Part shown: piece after piece, positions 41,899 through 50,221 of the stretch
How positions within the stretch are numbered: the first letter of the stretch is position 1
How the letters are laid out: each line of letters begins with the position of its first letter
Origin: Dankookia rubra
GTDB lineage: Bacteria; Pseudomonadota; Alphaproteobacteria; Acetobacterales; Acetobacteraceae
Reading direction: 5' to 3'
Assembly (NCBI RefSeq): GCF_004355005.1
Contig: NZ_SMSJ01000027.1
Coordinates: 1-64,000 of the forward strand
DNA length: 64,000 nt
Made by a program: the position numbers and the translations under genes
The notes under the pieces: generated by a model
Databases searched by the model: none
What the model was told of the DNA's origin: nothing
Seen by the model: the letters and a program-made list of their open reading frames with translations, nothing else

Positions 41899-42903
41899 AT
41901 GTCCCGGGGGATCGGTGCCATGAGCCATCTTCGTCGCCGCCTCGGCCGGCGGGCCGCTTTCGCGCTGCTGGCCGGCACCGGCGCAGCGGCGGCCCAGCCT
42001 GCCACGCCCTGGCCCTCGCGCGCCATACGCCTCGTGGTGCCCTTCGCCCCGGGCGGGCCGACCGACGTGATGGCCCGGGTCCTGGCGCCGGGGCTGGGCG
42101 CGGCGCTGGGCCAGCCCGTGGTGGTCGACAACCGCCCCGGCGGCGGCGGCAATATCGGCGTGGCGCATGTCGCGCGCAGCGCGCCGGACGGCACCACGCT
42201 GCTGGTCACCTCGACCGGCTTCGTGGTCAACCCGAGCCTGTTCCGCAATCCGGGCTACGACCCGGTGCAAGATTTCGCGCCGATCTCAGAACTCGGCGCC
42301 TCGCCCAACGTCATCCTGGCGCGGCCGGACAGCGGGATCGGCTCGATCGCCGAACTGGTCGAGCGGGCGAGGGCGACGCCGGGCGGGCTGAACCTGGCCA
42401 ACCCCGGCACCGGCTCGACGCCGCACCTGACGGCGGAGCTGCTGCGGCTGCGCGCCGGCATCCCATTTGTGCAGATCCCGCACAACAGCGCGGCGCTGGC
42501 GGTGCAGTCGCTGCTGTCCGGCACCACGGCGGTGGGCGTCACAGCACTGCCGCCGGCGCACGCCCAGATCAAGGCCGGGACGCTGCGCGCCCTGGCGTTG
42601 ACCGGGGAGACGCGCTGGCCCGACCTGCCGGAGGTGCCGACCATGCTGGAAATCGGCTGGCCCGGATTCGTCTCCGAAACCTTCCAGGGCTTTCTGGCCC
42701 CGGCCGGCACCCCGGCGCCGATCATCCTGCGGCTGGCCAGGGAGGCCGCCGCGGTGCTGGGCGACCCGGCGGTCCGGGCCCGGCTGCTGGCCGCCGGCTT
42801 CGCCCTGCGCGCCAACGGGCCGGAGCCGCTGGCCGCGCGCATCGCCGCCGAGGTACCGCTCTGGCGCGCGCTGATCGACCAGGCCGGTCTGCAGCGCGAA
42901 TGA
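41899..42903 (+). CDS. Bug/TctC-family substrate-binding protein
   Basis: A 334-residue periplasmic binding protein. The N-terminus carries Arg pairs ('RRRLGRRAAFALLAGTGAAAAQ'), possibly a Tat-type signal. Family signatures are 'IRLVVPFAPGGPTDVMARVLAPGL', 'VVVDNRPGGGGNIGVAHVA' and 'GSTPHLTAELLRL'. ATG 41899 is preferred because GAAGG lies eight bases upstream; 41884 and 41920 are alternatives. It lies 79 bases upstream of a thiolase gene, and may deliver the acid that this thiolase pathway degrades. Confidence 0.9.
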   Translation: MSRGIGAMSHLRRRLGRRAAFALLAGTGAAAAQPATPWPSRAIRLVVPFAPGGPTDVMARVLAPGLGAALGQPVVVDNRPGGGGNIGVAHVARSAPDGTTLLVTSTGFVVNPSLFRNPGYDPVQDFAPISELGASPNVILARPDSGIGSIAELVERARATPGGLNLANPGTGSTPHLTAELLRLRAGIPFVQIPHNSAALAVQSLLSGTTAVGVTALPPAHAQIKAGTLRALALTGETRWPDLPEVPTMLEIGWPGFVSETFQGFLAPAGTPAPIILRLAREAAAVLGDPAVRARLLAAGFALRANGPEPLAARIAAEVPLWRALIDQAGLQRE

Positions 42904-42982
42904 CGCGGTGCGGCCGGGCCGGCATCTCGCCGCGCATCGGGACGCATGCGATGCTGCGGCAGCCGATAGGAGGGGGAGTGGA

Positions 42983-44149
42983 ATGAGCATCAAGGGCAAG
43001 GCCTATATCGCGGGGGCTTTCGAGCACCCGACGCGATTGGCCAAGGACAAGAGCGTCGCGCAGCTGCATGCCGAAAGCGCGCTGGGTGCGCTGCGGGATG
43101 CCGGGCTGACCAGGTCGGACGTGGACGGCTACTTCTGCGCCGGCGATGCGCCCGGACTCGGCCCGCTGGCCATGGCCGACTACATGAACCTGACCCTGCG
43201 GCACCTGGACAGCACCGATGTCGGCGGCTGCTCCTACCTCGCGCACGTGGCCCATGCGGCCGAGGCGATCGCCGCCGGCAAATGCTCCGTCGCCCTGATC
43301 ACCCTGGCGGGCCGGCCCCGGTCCGAGGGGCATTCCGGCGCGGTGCCGCGGGTGCGCGGCGCCGATGCCCCCGACACGCAGTGGGAATTCCCGACCGGCA
43401 TCGCCACGGTGAATGCCTATGCGATGTGCGCGGCGCGGCACATGTACGAGTTCGGCACCACCTCCGAGCAGCTCGCCTGGATCAAGGTCGCCGCCAGCCA
43501 CCATGCGCAGCACAACCCGCATGCCATGCTGCGCGACGTGGTGACGGTGGAGCAGGTGGTCGAGAGCCCGCTGATCGCCACGCCGCTGCATCGGATGGAT
43601 TGCTGCGTCGTCTCCGATGGTGGCGGCGCCCTGATCGTCACCTCGCCGGAGATCGCCCGCAGCCTCAAGCGCCCGCTGGTCAAGGTGATCGGCGCCGGGG
43701 AGAGCATGAAGGGCCAGATGGGCGGGGCGGTCGACCTGACCTATTCCGCCGCGGTCCGCAGCGGCCCCGCGGCCTTCGCCGAGGCCGGGGTGAAGCCGTA
43801 CGACATCAAGTACGCCAGCATCTACGACAGCTTCACCATCACCGTGCTGATGCAGCTGGAAGACCTCGGCTTCTGCGAAAAGGGCCAGGGCGGCAAGTTC
43901 GTCTCGGACGGCAACCTGATCAGCGGCGTCGGCAAGCTGCCCTTCAACACCGATGGCGGCGGGCTCTGCAACAACCATCCGGCCAATCGCGGCGGCATCA
44001 CCAAGGTGATCGAGGCGGTGCGGCAGTTGCGCGGGGAAGCGCATCCGGCGGTCCAGGTGAAGAATTGCGACGTGGCGCTGGCGCATGGCACCGGCGGGCT
44101 GCTCGGCAGCCGACACGGCGGCGCGACGCTGATCATGGAACGGGAGTGA
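42983..44149 (+). CDS. SCP2/thiolase-family acyltransferase
   Basis: A 388-residue thiolase-fold protein, paralogous to the one at 20553-21710. 'YIAGAFEHPTR' opens the protein. The probable nucleophile Cys is in 'DVGGCSYLAHVAHAAEAI', and the C-terminal 'FNTDGGGLCNNHPANRGGITKVIEA' carries the active-site His. It therefore keeps residues that its paralogue lacks. AGGAGGGGGAG precedes the ATG. With the DUF35 partner five bases downstream it would act on branched or ring-derived beta-ketoacyl-CoA. Confidence 0.88.
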   Translation: MSIKGKAYIAGAFEHPTRLAKDKSVAQLHAESALGALRDAGLTRSDVDGYFCAGDAPGLGPLAMADYMNLTLRHLDSTDVGGCSYLAHVAHAAEAIAAGKCSVALITLAGRPRSEGHSGAVPRVRGADAPDTQWEFPTGIATVNAYAMCAARHMYEFGTTSEQLAWIKVAASHHAQHNPHAMLRDVVTVEQVVESPLIATPLHRMDCCVVSDGGGALIVTSPEIARSLKRPLVKVIGAGESMKGQMGGAVDLTYSAAVRSGPAAFAEAGVKPYDIKYASIYDSFTITVLMQLEDLGFCEKGQGGKFVSDGNLISGVGKLPFNTDGGGLCNNHPANRGGITKVIEAVRQLRGEAHPAVQVKNCDVALAHGTGGLLGSRHGGATLIMERE

Positions 44150-44154
44150 GAGAC

Positions 44155-44547
44155 ATGGCGAAGGAACGCTCGATCCCCGCGCCGCTGACCAATCCGGAGA
44201 CCGAGCCCTTCTGGGCGGCGGCGCGGGAAGGCAGATTCCTCATCCGCGCCTGCACCGATTGCGGCAAGGCGCATTGGTACCCGCGCGCCATCTGCCCGCA
44301 TTGCTTCAGCGACAAGACGGAGTGGAAGGAAGGCTCCGGCCGCGGCACCATCTACAGCGTCAGCGTGATGAAGCGCGCGCCGGAGGTCTACGCGGTGGCC
44401 TATGTGACGTTGGAGGAAGGGCCGACGATGATGACCAACATCGTCGACTGCGACTTCGACACCGTGGCGATCGGCCAGAAGGTGACGGTCACCTGGCGGC
44501 CGACCAAGGATGACGGGCCGCCCTATCCGCAGTTCAAGCCGGCCTGA
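44155..44547 (+). CDS. DUF35 OB-fold/zinc-ribbon protein
   Basis: A 130-residue partner of the thiolase upstream. The zinc ribbon is C-T-D-C ... C-P-H-C (about residues 33-53), followed by an OB-fold strand set ('GRGTIYSVSVMKRAPEVYAVAYVTLEEG'). It belongs to the same family as 21710-22120, though sequence identity looks moderate. Five bases separate it from the thiolase stop. The second three-hairpin element starts four bases after its stop. Confidence 0.88.
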   Translation: MAKERSIPAPLTNPETEPFWAAAREGRFLIRACTDCGKAHWYPRAICPHCFSDKTEWKEGSGRGTIYSVSVMKRAPEVYAVAYVTLEEGPTMMTNIVDCDFDTVAIGQKVTVTWRPTKDDGPPYPQFKPA

Positions 44548-44550
44548 AGG

Positions 44551-44690
44551 AAGATCGGGGAGGGAAAAGTGTTCCCTCCCCGAACCCCTCCCTTCCTTTT
44601 TGTGGGCTTGGCATCCGACGCGCGGCGAGTGCCGACTGACAGAAATAAATGAGGGGACCGGGGAGAATACCGTCTCCCCGGCCTTTTCTC
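44551..44690 (-). repeat. Dispersed three-hairpin intergenic element, copy B
   Basis: The reverse complement aligns with 22121-22256. Stem 3 is CGGGGAGGGAA/TTCCCTCCCCG (44556-44582, perfect 11 bp). Stem 1 is CCGGGGAGA/TCTCCCCGG (44658-44681, perfect 9 bp). A middle imperfect stem is formed around GGCACTCGCCGCGCG. Relative to copy A, stem 3 has gained a base pair on both arms, and stem 1 differs without being lost, so structure is kept while sequence drifts. It lies between the DUF35 gene and the convergent monooxygenase. Confidence 0.82.
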
Positions 44691-46335
44691 ATTTGTTGAG
44701 CACGAAGCCTTCGTACCCCTTGGCCGCGACCTCGTTGCAGATCTCGCGGTAGCGCGCCATCCCGCCGGCATAGGGCATGAACACGCGCGGCTTGCCCGGC
44801 ACATTGGCCCCGAGATACCAGGAATGCCCGGCCTGCGGCAGCAGCGTGGCATTCGCCGCCTCGTTCACATGCTCCACCCAGCGGTCCACCGCCGCCGGCT
44901 CCGGCTCCATCCGCGCCACGCCCTTCTCGCGCAGGGCCGCGATGCAGTCGGCGATCCACTCCGCATGCTGCTCGATGCAGACGGGCATGTTGCAGAGCAC
45001 GGAGGGGCTGCCGGGGCCGGTGATGGTGAAGAGGTTGGGGAAGCCCACCGCCTGCAGCCCGAGATAGGTGCGCGGCCCGGCTGCCCAGGCCTCCTTCAGC
45101 GCCAAGCCGTCGCGGCCGGTGATGTTCAGCCGCAGCAGCGGCCCGGTCATCGCGTCGAAGCCGGTGGCGAAGACGATGATGTCCAGCTTGTGCTCGGTGC
45201 CGTCGCGCAACTGGATGCCGTCCGGCGTGATGCGCTCGATCGGGTTGGCGCGGACATCGACCAGCGCGACGTTGTCGCGGTTGAAGGCCTCGAAGTAGTC
45301 GGTGTCTATCGGCGGGCGCTTGGCGGCATAGGGATGGTCGATATCGGCCAGCTTCGCCGCCGTCGCCGGATCCTTGACGATGCTGCGGATCTTGGCCTTC
45401 AGGAATTCCGCCGCGGTGTCGTTGGCCGCCTTGTCCTGCAGCAGGTCGCGGAAGGTGGCGCGGAACTGCAGCCCGCCCTTCTCCCAGGCCGCCTCATACA
45501 GCGCCCGGCGCTCCTCCTCCGTCACGTCCCAGGTGGAGCGGTCGGCGATGACGAAGGGATGCCCGTTCGGCGTCGACTGCGTCGTCGTGCGGATCGCCTC
45601 GTAGTTCTGCCGCACCCAATCCTTGAACTCGGCATCCAGCGGGCCGTTGCGCGCCGGCACGCTGTAGTTGGCGGTGCGCTGGAAGACGGTCAGGTGCTTC
45701 GCCGCCGCGGCGATGACCGGCACCGCCTGGATGCCGGTGGAGCCGGTGCCGACCTGGCCGACCCGCTGGCCGGTGAAGTCCACCCCCTCATGCGGCCATT
45801 GCCCGGTGTGGTACCAGCGGCCCTTGAAGTCCTCGAGCCCAGGGATCTTCGGCACGTTGGCGGTCGAGAGGCAGCCGACCGCGGTGATCAGCCAGGTCGC
45901 CGTCAGCGTCTCGCCCGCCTCGGTGGCCACCTGCCAGCGGTTGCTCGCTTCGTCGTAGCGGGCGCCGGTGACGCGGGTGTCGAAGGCGATGTCGCGCTTG
46001 AGGTCCAGCCGGTCGGCGACCCAGTTCATGTAGCGCATGATCTCGGGCTGGCCGGGATAGCGCTCGGTCCATTCCCATTCCCGGTAGAGCTCGGGGGAGA
46101 AGGTGAAGCAGTAGGAATGGCTTTCGGAGTCGCAGCGGGCGCCGGGATAGCGGTTCCAGTACCAGGTGCCGCCGACGCCGCCGCCCTGTTCCAACACCCG
46201 GACCGAAAGGCCGAGGCGGTCGCGCAGCAGGTGCAGTTGGTACATGCCGGAGAAACCGGCGCCAATGATCACGGCGTCGTATGTGCCGCTCCCCGCGCCG
46301 CTGCGGGGAGCCTCCCGGGTCAGGCTGTCGGGCAT
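44689..46335 (-). CDS. Baeyer-Villiger-type flavin monooxygenase
   Basis: A 548-residue class B flavoprotein monooxygenase that inserts oxygen next to a ketone using FAD and NADPH. The FAD-binding Rossmann motif is 'AVIIGAGFSGMYQLHLL' (about 21-37). The BVMO fingerprint F-x-G-x3-H-T-x2-W-P is present as 'FKGRWYHTGQWPHE'. The NADPH motif is 'VGQVGTGSTGIQAV', and 'WYWNRYPGARCDSES' is also typical. It is the last gene of a leftward run of hydrolase, Bug protein, SDR and BVMO, fitting alcohol to ketone to ester to acid degradation. Confidence 0.93.
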   Translation of the reverse strand: MPDSLTREAPRSGAGSGTYDAVIIGAGFSGMYQLHLLRDRLGLSVRVLEQGGGVGGTWYWNRYPGARCDSESHSYCFTFSPELYREWEWTERYPGQPEIMRYMNWVADRLDLKRDIAFDTRVTGARYDEASNRWQVATEAGETLTATWLITAVGCLSTANVPKIPGLEDFKGRWYHTGQWPHEGVDFTGQRVGQVGTGSTGIQAVPVIAAAAKHLTVFQRTANYSVPARNGPLDAEFKDWVRQNYEAIRTTTQSTPNGHPFVIADRSTWDVTEEERRALYEAAWEKGGLQFRATFRDLLQDKAANDTAAEFLKAKIRSIVKDPATAAKLADIDHPYAAKRPPIDTDYFEAFNRDNVALVDVRANPIERITPDGIQLRDGTEHKLDIIVFATGFDAMTGPLLRLNITGRDGLALKEAWAAGPRTYLGLQAVGFPNLFTITGPGSPSVLCNMPVCIEQHAEWIADCIAALREKGVARMEPEPAAVDRWVEHVNEAANATLLPQAGHSWYLGANVPGKPRVFMPYAGGMARYREICNEVAAKGYEGFVLNK

Positions 46336-46411
46336 CGTTACCTCCGTCGCTTTGCCCGGACTCTAGCAACGCCGCCGGCGGCTTGCACCCCGCCCGCTAC
46401 TGGCCCCTCCT

Positions 46412-47158
46412 TTATTGAATCGTGTAGCCGCCATCCACCACCAGGTCGTGGCCCTGGATGAAGCTTCCCGCCGCGGTGGCGAGGAAGGCAATGGCCTCGG
46501 CCACCTCGGCCGGCTGCCCCATGCGGCCGAGCGGCACGCGGGCGGTCATCTGCTCGGTCCGGCCGGGGATGCGGCCATAGGAGACGATGTTGTATTCGGT
46601 CGCGATCGGGCCGGGGCTGACCGAGTTCACCTGGATGCCCTCCCGCGCCAGCTCGAAAGCCATGTTCTTCGCCAGCTGGATCAGCGCCGCCTTGGACATC
46701 CCGTAGAGCGCGTTGTCCTCCGCCGCGACCCGGCCCATCTGGCTGGCGACATGGATGATCCGGCCACCCCCTTGGGCCCGCATGGCCGGCAGCACCGCTT
46801 GGCTGGCGAAGAAGGCGGCGGCCAGGTTGACCTCGAGCAGCCCGGTGAAGTCGGCCCGGGTGAAGGTGCCGAAGGGCTTGCGGCACCGGATGCCGGCATT
46901 GTTGACCAGTACGTCCACCCGGCCGAAGCGGGCCAGGGCGGCGGCGACCATCGCCTCCGCCGCGCCGGGGGTGCCGAGGTCGAAGGTGGCACTCGCCGCC
47001 TCCGGCGCGCCGGCAGCGCGGCACTCGGTCCCGGCCGAGGCCAGTTCCTCCGCCGTGCCCTCCGCCACCAGGAACAGCGCCAGGCCCTTGGCCGCGAGGG
47101 CGAGCGCCGTCTCCCGCCCGATCCCGCGCGAGGCGCCGGTCACCAGCGCGACCCTCAT
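46412..47158 (-). CDS. SDR-family oxidoreductase
   Basis: A 248-residue classical SDR with T7-G-A-S-R-G-I-G14, 'LVNNAG', 'HVASQMG' and the catalytic 'YGMSK'. The end 'FIQGHDLVVDGGYTIQ' is typical of 3-oxoacyl-ACP reductase-like dehydrogenases. ATG 47158 is chosen because it starts at the first beta strand and overlaps the Bug-gene stop as ATGA. Its likely role is oxidation of a secondary alcohol to the ketone used by the BVMO 76 bases downstream, which is inferred from context. Confidence 0.9.
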   Translation of the reverse strand: MRVALVTGASRGIGRETALALAAKGLALFLVAEGTAEELASAGTECRAAGAPEAASATFDLGTPGAAEAMVAAALARFGRVDVLVNNAGIRCRKPFGTFTRADFTGLLEVNLAAAFFASQAVLPAMRAQGGGRIIHVASQMGRVAAEDNALYGMSKAALIQLAKNMAFELAREGIQVNSVSPGPIATEYNIVSYGRIPGRTEQMTARVPLGRMGQPAEVAEAIAFLATAAGSFIQGHDLVVDGGYTIQ

Positions 47159-48123
47159 TCCACCGTCACCCCGGTCTCCCGCACGATCTCCACCCAATTC
47201 CGCCGGTCCTCCATCCAATAGCCGTGCATCGCCTCGGGCGGGCCTGCCAGGCTGTCGTGCCCGGCCTCGTCCATCCGGCGGCGGATATCCGGGCTCAGCA
47301 GCCAGCGATTGGCCTCGGCATTGACCCCTTCGACGAAGGGGCGGGGCAGGCCGGCGGCGCCCCAGAGGCCGAACCAGACATCCTCGTTCATGCCGGGAAA
47401 GCCCTCCTCGGCCAGGGTCGGGACCTGCGGCATCCGTCGCGGCCGGCTGCGGCCGGTGGCCGAAAGGCCGCGCAGCCGGCCCTCCCGCATGAAGGTGCCT
47501 GAATTGCCGATATTGTCGAAGATGTAGTCGCTCTCGCCCTGCGACACCGCCAGCACCGCGGAGGGGCCGCCGCGATAGGGAATGTGCTCCCGCCGGAAGC
47601 CGGCGCGCAGGTGGAAGCGCTCTGCCATCATGTGGCCGACGCTGCCGATGCCGACGCTGGCCATGTTGACGCCCTGCGGCCGCGCCTTGGCCCAGGCGAC
47701 GAACTCCGCCGTGGTCCGTGCCGGGATGGCCGGGTTGATGATGAGCAGCATCGGGTAGTGATAGAGCCCGGCGATGGCGACGAAGTCGCGGACGGGGTCG
47801 TAGGACAGGCCGCGCAGCACCAGCGGCGCCACGACGTGGGAGGTGTTGGAGGTGAACATCAGCGTCCAGCCATCCGGCGGGGCCTGGGCGACGGCGGCGG
47901 TGCCGATGGTGCCGGTGCCGCCGACCCGGTTCTCCACCACGAAGGTGCCGCCGAAGGCCTTGGTGAAATGCTCGGCCAGCAGGCGGGCATAGACATCGGC
48001 CGGGCTGCCGGCCTGGCTCGGCTGGATGATCCGCACCGGCCGGCTGCCCGGCCAGTCGCCCTGCGCCCGGGCGACGGCCGGCGCGGCGAAGGCCAGGCCG
48101 GCGATCAGCGACCGCCGCCGCAC
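47155..48123 (-). CDS. Bug/TctC-family substrate-binding protein
   Basis: A 322-residue binding protein with signal peptide 'VRRRSLIAGLAFAAPAVARA' and Bug signatures 'VRIIQPSQAGSPADVYARLLAEH', 'VVENRVGGTGTIGTAAVAQ' and 'PYRGGPSAVLAVSQGE'. The GTG at 48123 is preferred, with GAGGCGG just upstream; GTG 48138 is an alternative. It sits between hydrolase and SDR genes of the BVMO operon, so it likely captures that pathway's substrate. The usual 'PFPPGG' loop is changed to 'PSQAGS', hinting at a distinct ligand. Confidence 0.9.
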   Translation of the reverse strand: MRRRSLIAGLAFAAPAVARAQGDWPGSRPVRIIQPSQAGSPADVYARLLAEHFTKAFGGTFVVENRVGGTGTIGTAAVAQAPPDGWTLMFTSNTSHVVAPLVLRGLSYDPVRDFVAIAGLYHYPMLLIINPAIPARTTAEFVAWAKARPQGVNMASVGIGSVGHMMAERFHLRAGFRREHIPYRGGPSAVLAVSQGESDYIFDNIGNSGTFMREGRLRGLSATGRSRPRRMPQVPTLAEEGFPGMNEDVWFGLWGAAGLPRPFVEGVNAEANRWLLSPDIRRRMDEAGHDSLAGPPEAMHGYWMEDRRNWVEIVRETGVTVE

Positions 48124-48130
48124 GGCCGCC

Positions 48131-48919
48131 TCAGCCACCGAGGAAGGCGCGGAACTGCGCCACCGCGAAATCCGGCCGCTCCCGCACCGAGGCATGGCCG
48201 GCCACAGGCACCTCGACCACGCCCTGGCTGCCGGGGATGTTGGCATGCATCCAGGCCGCCGCTTCCTTGAAGGCGGCGCGCTCCTCGGAGCCCAGCATGA
48301 CCAGGGTCGGCGCGGTGATGCGCTTGGCCTGTTCGCGCGCATCGACCATGGCGAGCCATTCGCAGGCCAGCGCATAGCCCTCGCCGCTGCAGGCCTCGAA
48401 GACCTCCCGCACGTGACGGACATTGGGCCCGTCCTCGGCAACGCTGCCGGGGGTGAAGAAGACGCCCATCAGCATGGGGATGAGGGCGGCGACGCCCTTC
48501 TCCCGCGCGATGGCGGCGCGAACCGGCCAGTTGGCGCGGCTCTCCTCGTTGTAGAGGGGCGTGCAGTCGCAAAGGATGAGCCGGTCCACCATCTCCGGAT
48601 GGGTGCCGGCGAAATGCTGCACCAGGCTGCCGCCCATGGATATGCCGGCGAGGTGCGCCTTGGCGATCCCCTCCCGCTCCATCAGCGCCTTGAGCTGCGC
48701 CGTGGTCTCGTCCTGGCCGTACTGGCCGGCGGGGAGGGGGGTGTCGGCATGGCCTGGCAGGCTATAGGCGATCACCTCGTGGCGGTCGGTGAGCGGCTCC
48801 AGCACGTCCCAGAAGCGCCAGCTCTGACCGAGGCAGTGGACCAGCACCAGGGGCTGGCCCTTGCCGCGGCGGTGGACGGCCACATCCTCGACGCCCAGCG
48901 GCCGGGGATTCCAGGTCAT
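48131..48919 (-). CDS. Alpha/beta-fold hydrolase
   Basis: A 262-residue hydrolase. The oxyanion region is 'LVLVHCLGQSWRFWD', the nucleophile elbow is 'LAGISMGGSLV' (Ser), and the C-terminal catalytic His is in 'VPVAGHASVRERPDF'. It is close to 3-oxoadipate enol-lactonase-like enzymes (PcaD family), which open lactones. As first gene of the BVMO operon it could hydrolyse the ester or lactone made by the monooxygenase. Confidence 0.9.
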   Translation of the reverse strand: MTWNPRPLGVEDVAVHRRGKGQPLVLVHCLGQSWRFWDVLEPLTDRHEVIAYSLPGHADTPLPAGQYGQDETTAQLKALMEREGIAKAHLAGISMGGSLVQHFAGTHPEMVDRLILCDCTPLYNEESRANWPVRAAIAREKGVAALIPMLMGVFFTPGSVAEDGPNVRHVREVFEACSGEGYALACEWLAMVDAREQAKRITAPTLVMLGSEERAAFKEAAAWMHANIPGSQGVVEVPVAGHASVRERPDFAVAQFRAFLGG

Positions 48920-49025
48920 GGATCATTCCTTCCCTGCGGCAGGCGCCGCTTTGCTTCCGGCCAGGATGCGGCAGCCTTGGCGGGCCGTCACCCACCCCGG
49001 CGATGCACAAGTCCTGTGCCGCCCT

Positions 49026-49066
49026 GTCCGAAATGACCGCTCGTCCCGGACTGCTGGATTTCGGAC
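49026..49066. promoter_or_regulatory. Wide-spaced perfect inverted repeat in a divergent promoter region
   Basis: GTCCGAAAT (49026-49034) and ATTTCGGAC (49058-49066) are a perfect 9-bp inverted repeat with a 23-base spacer. They lie between the leftward BVMO operon and the rightward luciferase-like gene. The spacing would place two half-sites on one face about three turns apart, compatible with a tetrameric or looping regulator. No regulator is adjacent. Confidence 0.45.
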
Positions 49067-49160
49067 GATCCGGCACGGCAGAATTGCCGATTGAAGCCTT
49101 TCCTTCCGTCCCTGCCATCCCCAGGATGATGGGCTGAGAAACCGCCCCAGGGAGCCAGGA

Positions 49161-50150
49161 ATGCAATTCGGTCTGTTCGGGGGCGCCCGGACCAAGCGCA
49201 GCGTCGGCATCGAGGACAGCCAGGGCTACCAGGGCTTCATCGACTACGTGATGGAGGCCGACCGCCTGGGCTTCCGCCACATGTTCATGGTGGAGCACCA
49301 CTCGACCGGCCAGGGCCAGGTCTCGGCCTCCATGACCCTGCTCGCCTACCTCGCCGCCAAGACGCAGCAGATCCGGCTCGGCACCGCGGTCGTCGTGCTG
49401 CCCTGGCACAACCCGGTGCTGGTCGCCGAGCAGGCCGCGACGCTCGACCTGCTGACCGGCGGGCGGTTCGATTTCGGCGTCGGCAAGGGCTACCGCAAGG
49501 CCGAGTTCGACGCCTTCTGCATCCCGCTCGAGGAAGCGTCCGAGCGTTTCGACGAGGCGATCGAGGTGATCCGCAAGGCCTGGACCTCCGAGGACCGCTT
49601 CACCCATCACGGCAAGCGCTGGCACTACGAGAACATCCTGGTCGAGCCGGCGCCGCTGCAGCAGCCGCACCCGCCGCTCTGGCTGGCCGCCGGCAGCCCC
49701 GACAGCATCCGTCGCGCGGCGCGGGAGGGCTTCAACCTGTTGCTCGACCAGCTCGCCTCGGTCGAGCAGATCGGCGAGCGCATCGCGCTGTATCGTGCGG
49801 AATGCGAGGAGGTGGGGCGCGCCTACGACCCCAACATGGTCGGCACCGCCCGCGCGCTGCAGATGATCCATTCGGAGGCGGAGCGGCAGGCGGCCTTCGA
49901 CACGCGCAAGCGCGTCGTCGGCGTCATCGGCGACCTGGCCCGCGGCAAGCTGGCCGAGCGGGTCGAGGAGGATACCGCGCCGCTGCTCGGCACGCCGGAG
50001 GAGATCGTCGCCCGGCTGAAGCAGCTGGAAGCGCTGGGCGCCACCAACATCCTGCTGGTCGACCCGAACGCCTCGCCGGCCAATCTCCGCGCCTTCGCGC
50101 GGGAGGTCATGCCGGCCTTCGCGCCCGGCCTGCAGGCCGCGGCGGAGTAG
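49161..50150 (+). CDS. Luciferase-like (LLM-class) flavin-dependent oxidoreductase
   Basis: A 329-residue TIM-barrel FMN-dependent enzyme. 'MEADRLGFRHMFMVEHHSTGQGQVSAS', 'IRLGTAVVVLPWHNPVLVAEQAATLDLLTGGRFDFGVGKGYRKAEF' and 'EASERFDEAIEVIRKAW' are luciferase-family hallmarks. It is related to, but clearly different from, the one at 22269-23363. The start ATG follows 'GGGAGCCAGG'. A strong intrinsic terminator lies 22 bases after the stop. Confidence 0.9.
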   Translation: MQFGLFGGARTKRSVGIEDSQGYQGFIDYVMEADRLGFRHMFMVEHHSTGQGQVSASMTLLAYLAAKTQQIRLGTAVVVLPWHNPVLVAEQAATLDLLTGGRFDFGVGKGYRKAEFDAFCIPLEEASERFDEAIEVIRKAWTSEDRFTHHGKRWHYENILVEPAPLQQPHPPLWLAAGSPDSIRRAAREGFNLLLDQLASVEQIGERIALYRAECEEVGRAYDPNMVGTARALQMIHSEAERQAAFDTRKRVVGVIGDLARGKLAERVEEDTAPLLGTPEEIVARLKQLEALGATNILLVDPNASPANLRAFAREVMPAFAPGLQAAAE

Positions 50151-50171
50151 GCGCGGCGCCTGGACAGCCGG

Positions 50172-50201
50172 CGGCCCGCACCGCAGGGTGCGGGCCGTTT
50201 T
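50172..50201 (+). terminator. Rho-independent terminator
   Basis: CGGCCCGCACC-GCAG-GGTGCGGGCCG forms a perfect 11-bp stem with a tetraloop, followed directly by TTTT. It lies after the luciferase-like gene and ends only 21 bases before the next ATG on the same strand, so it could also act as an attenuator of that gene. Confidence 0.85.
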
Positions 50202-50221
50202 CAATTGGGAAGGAAGAACGC

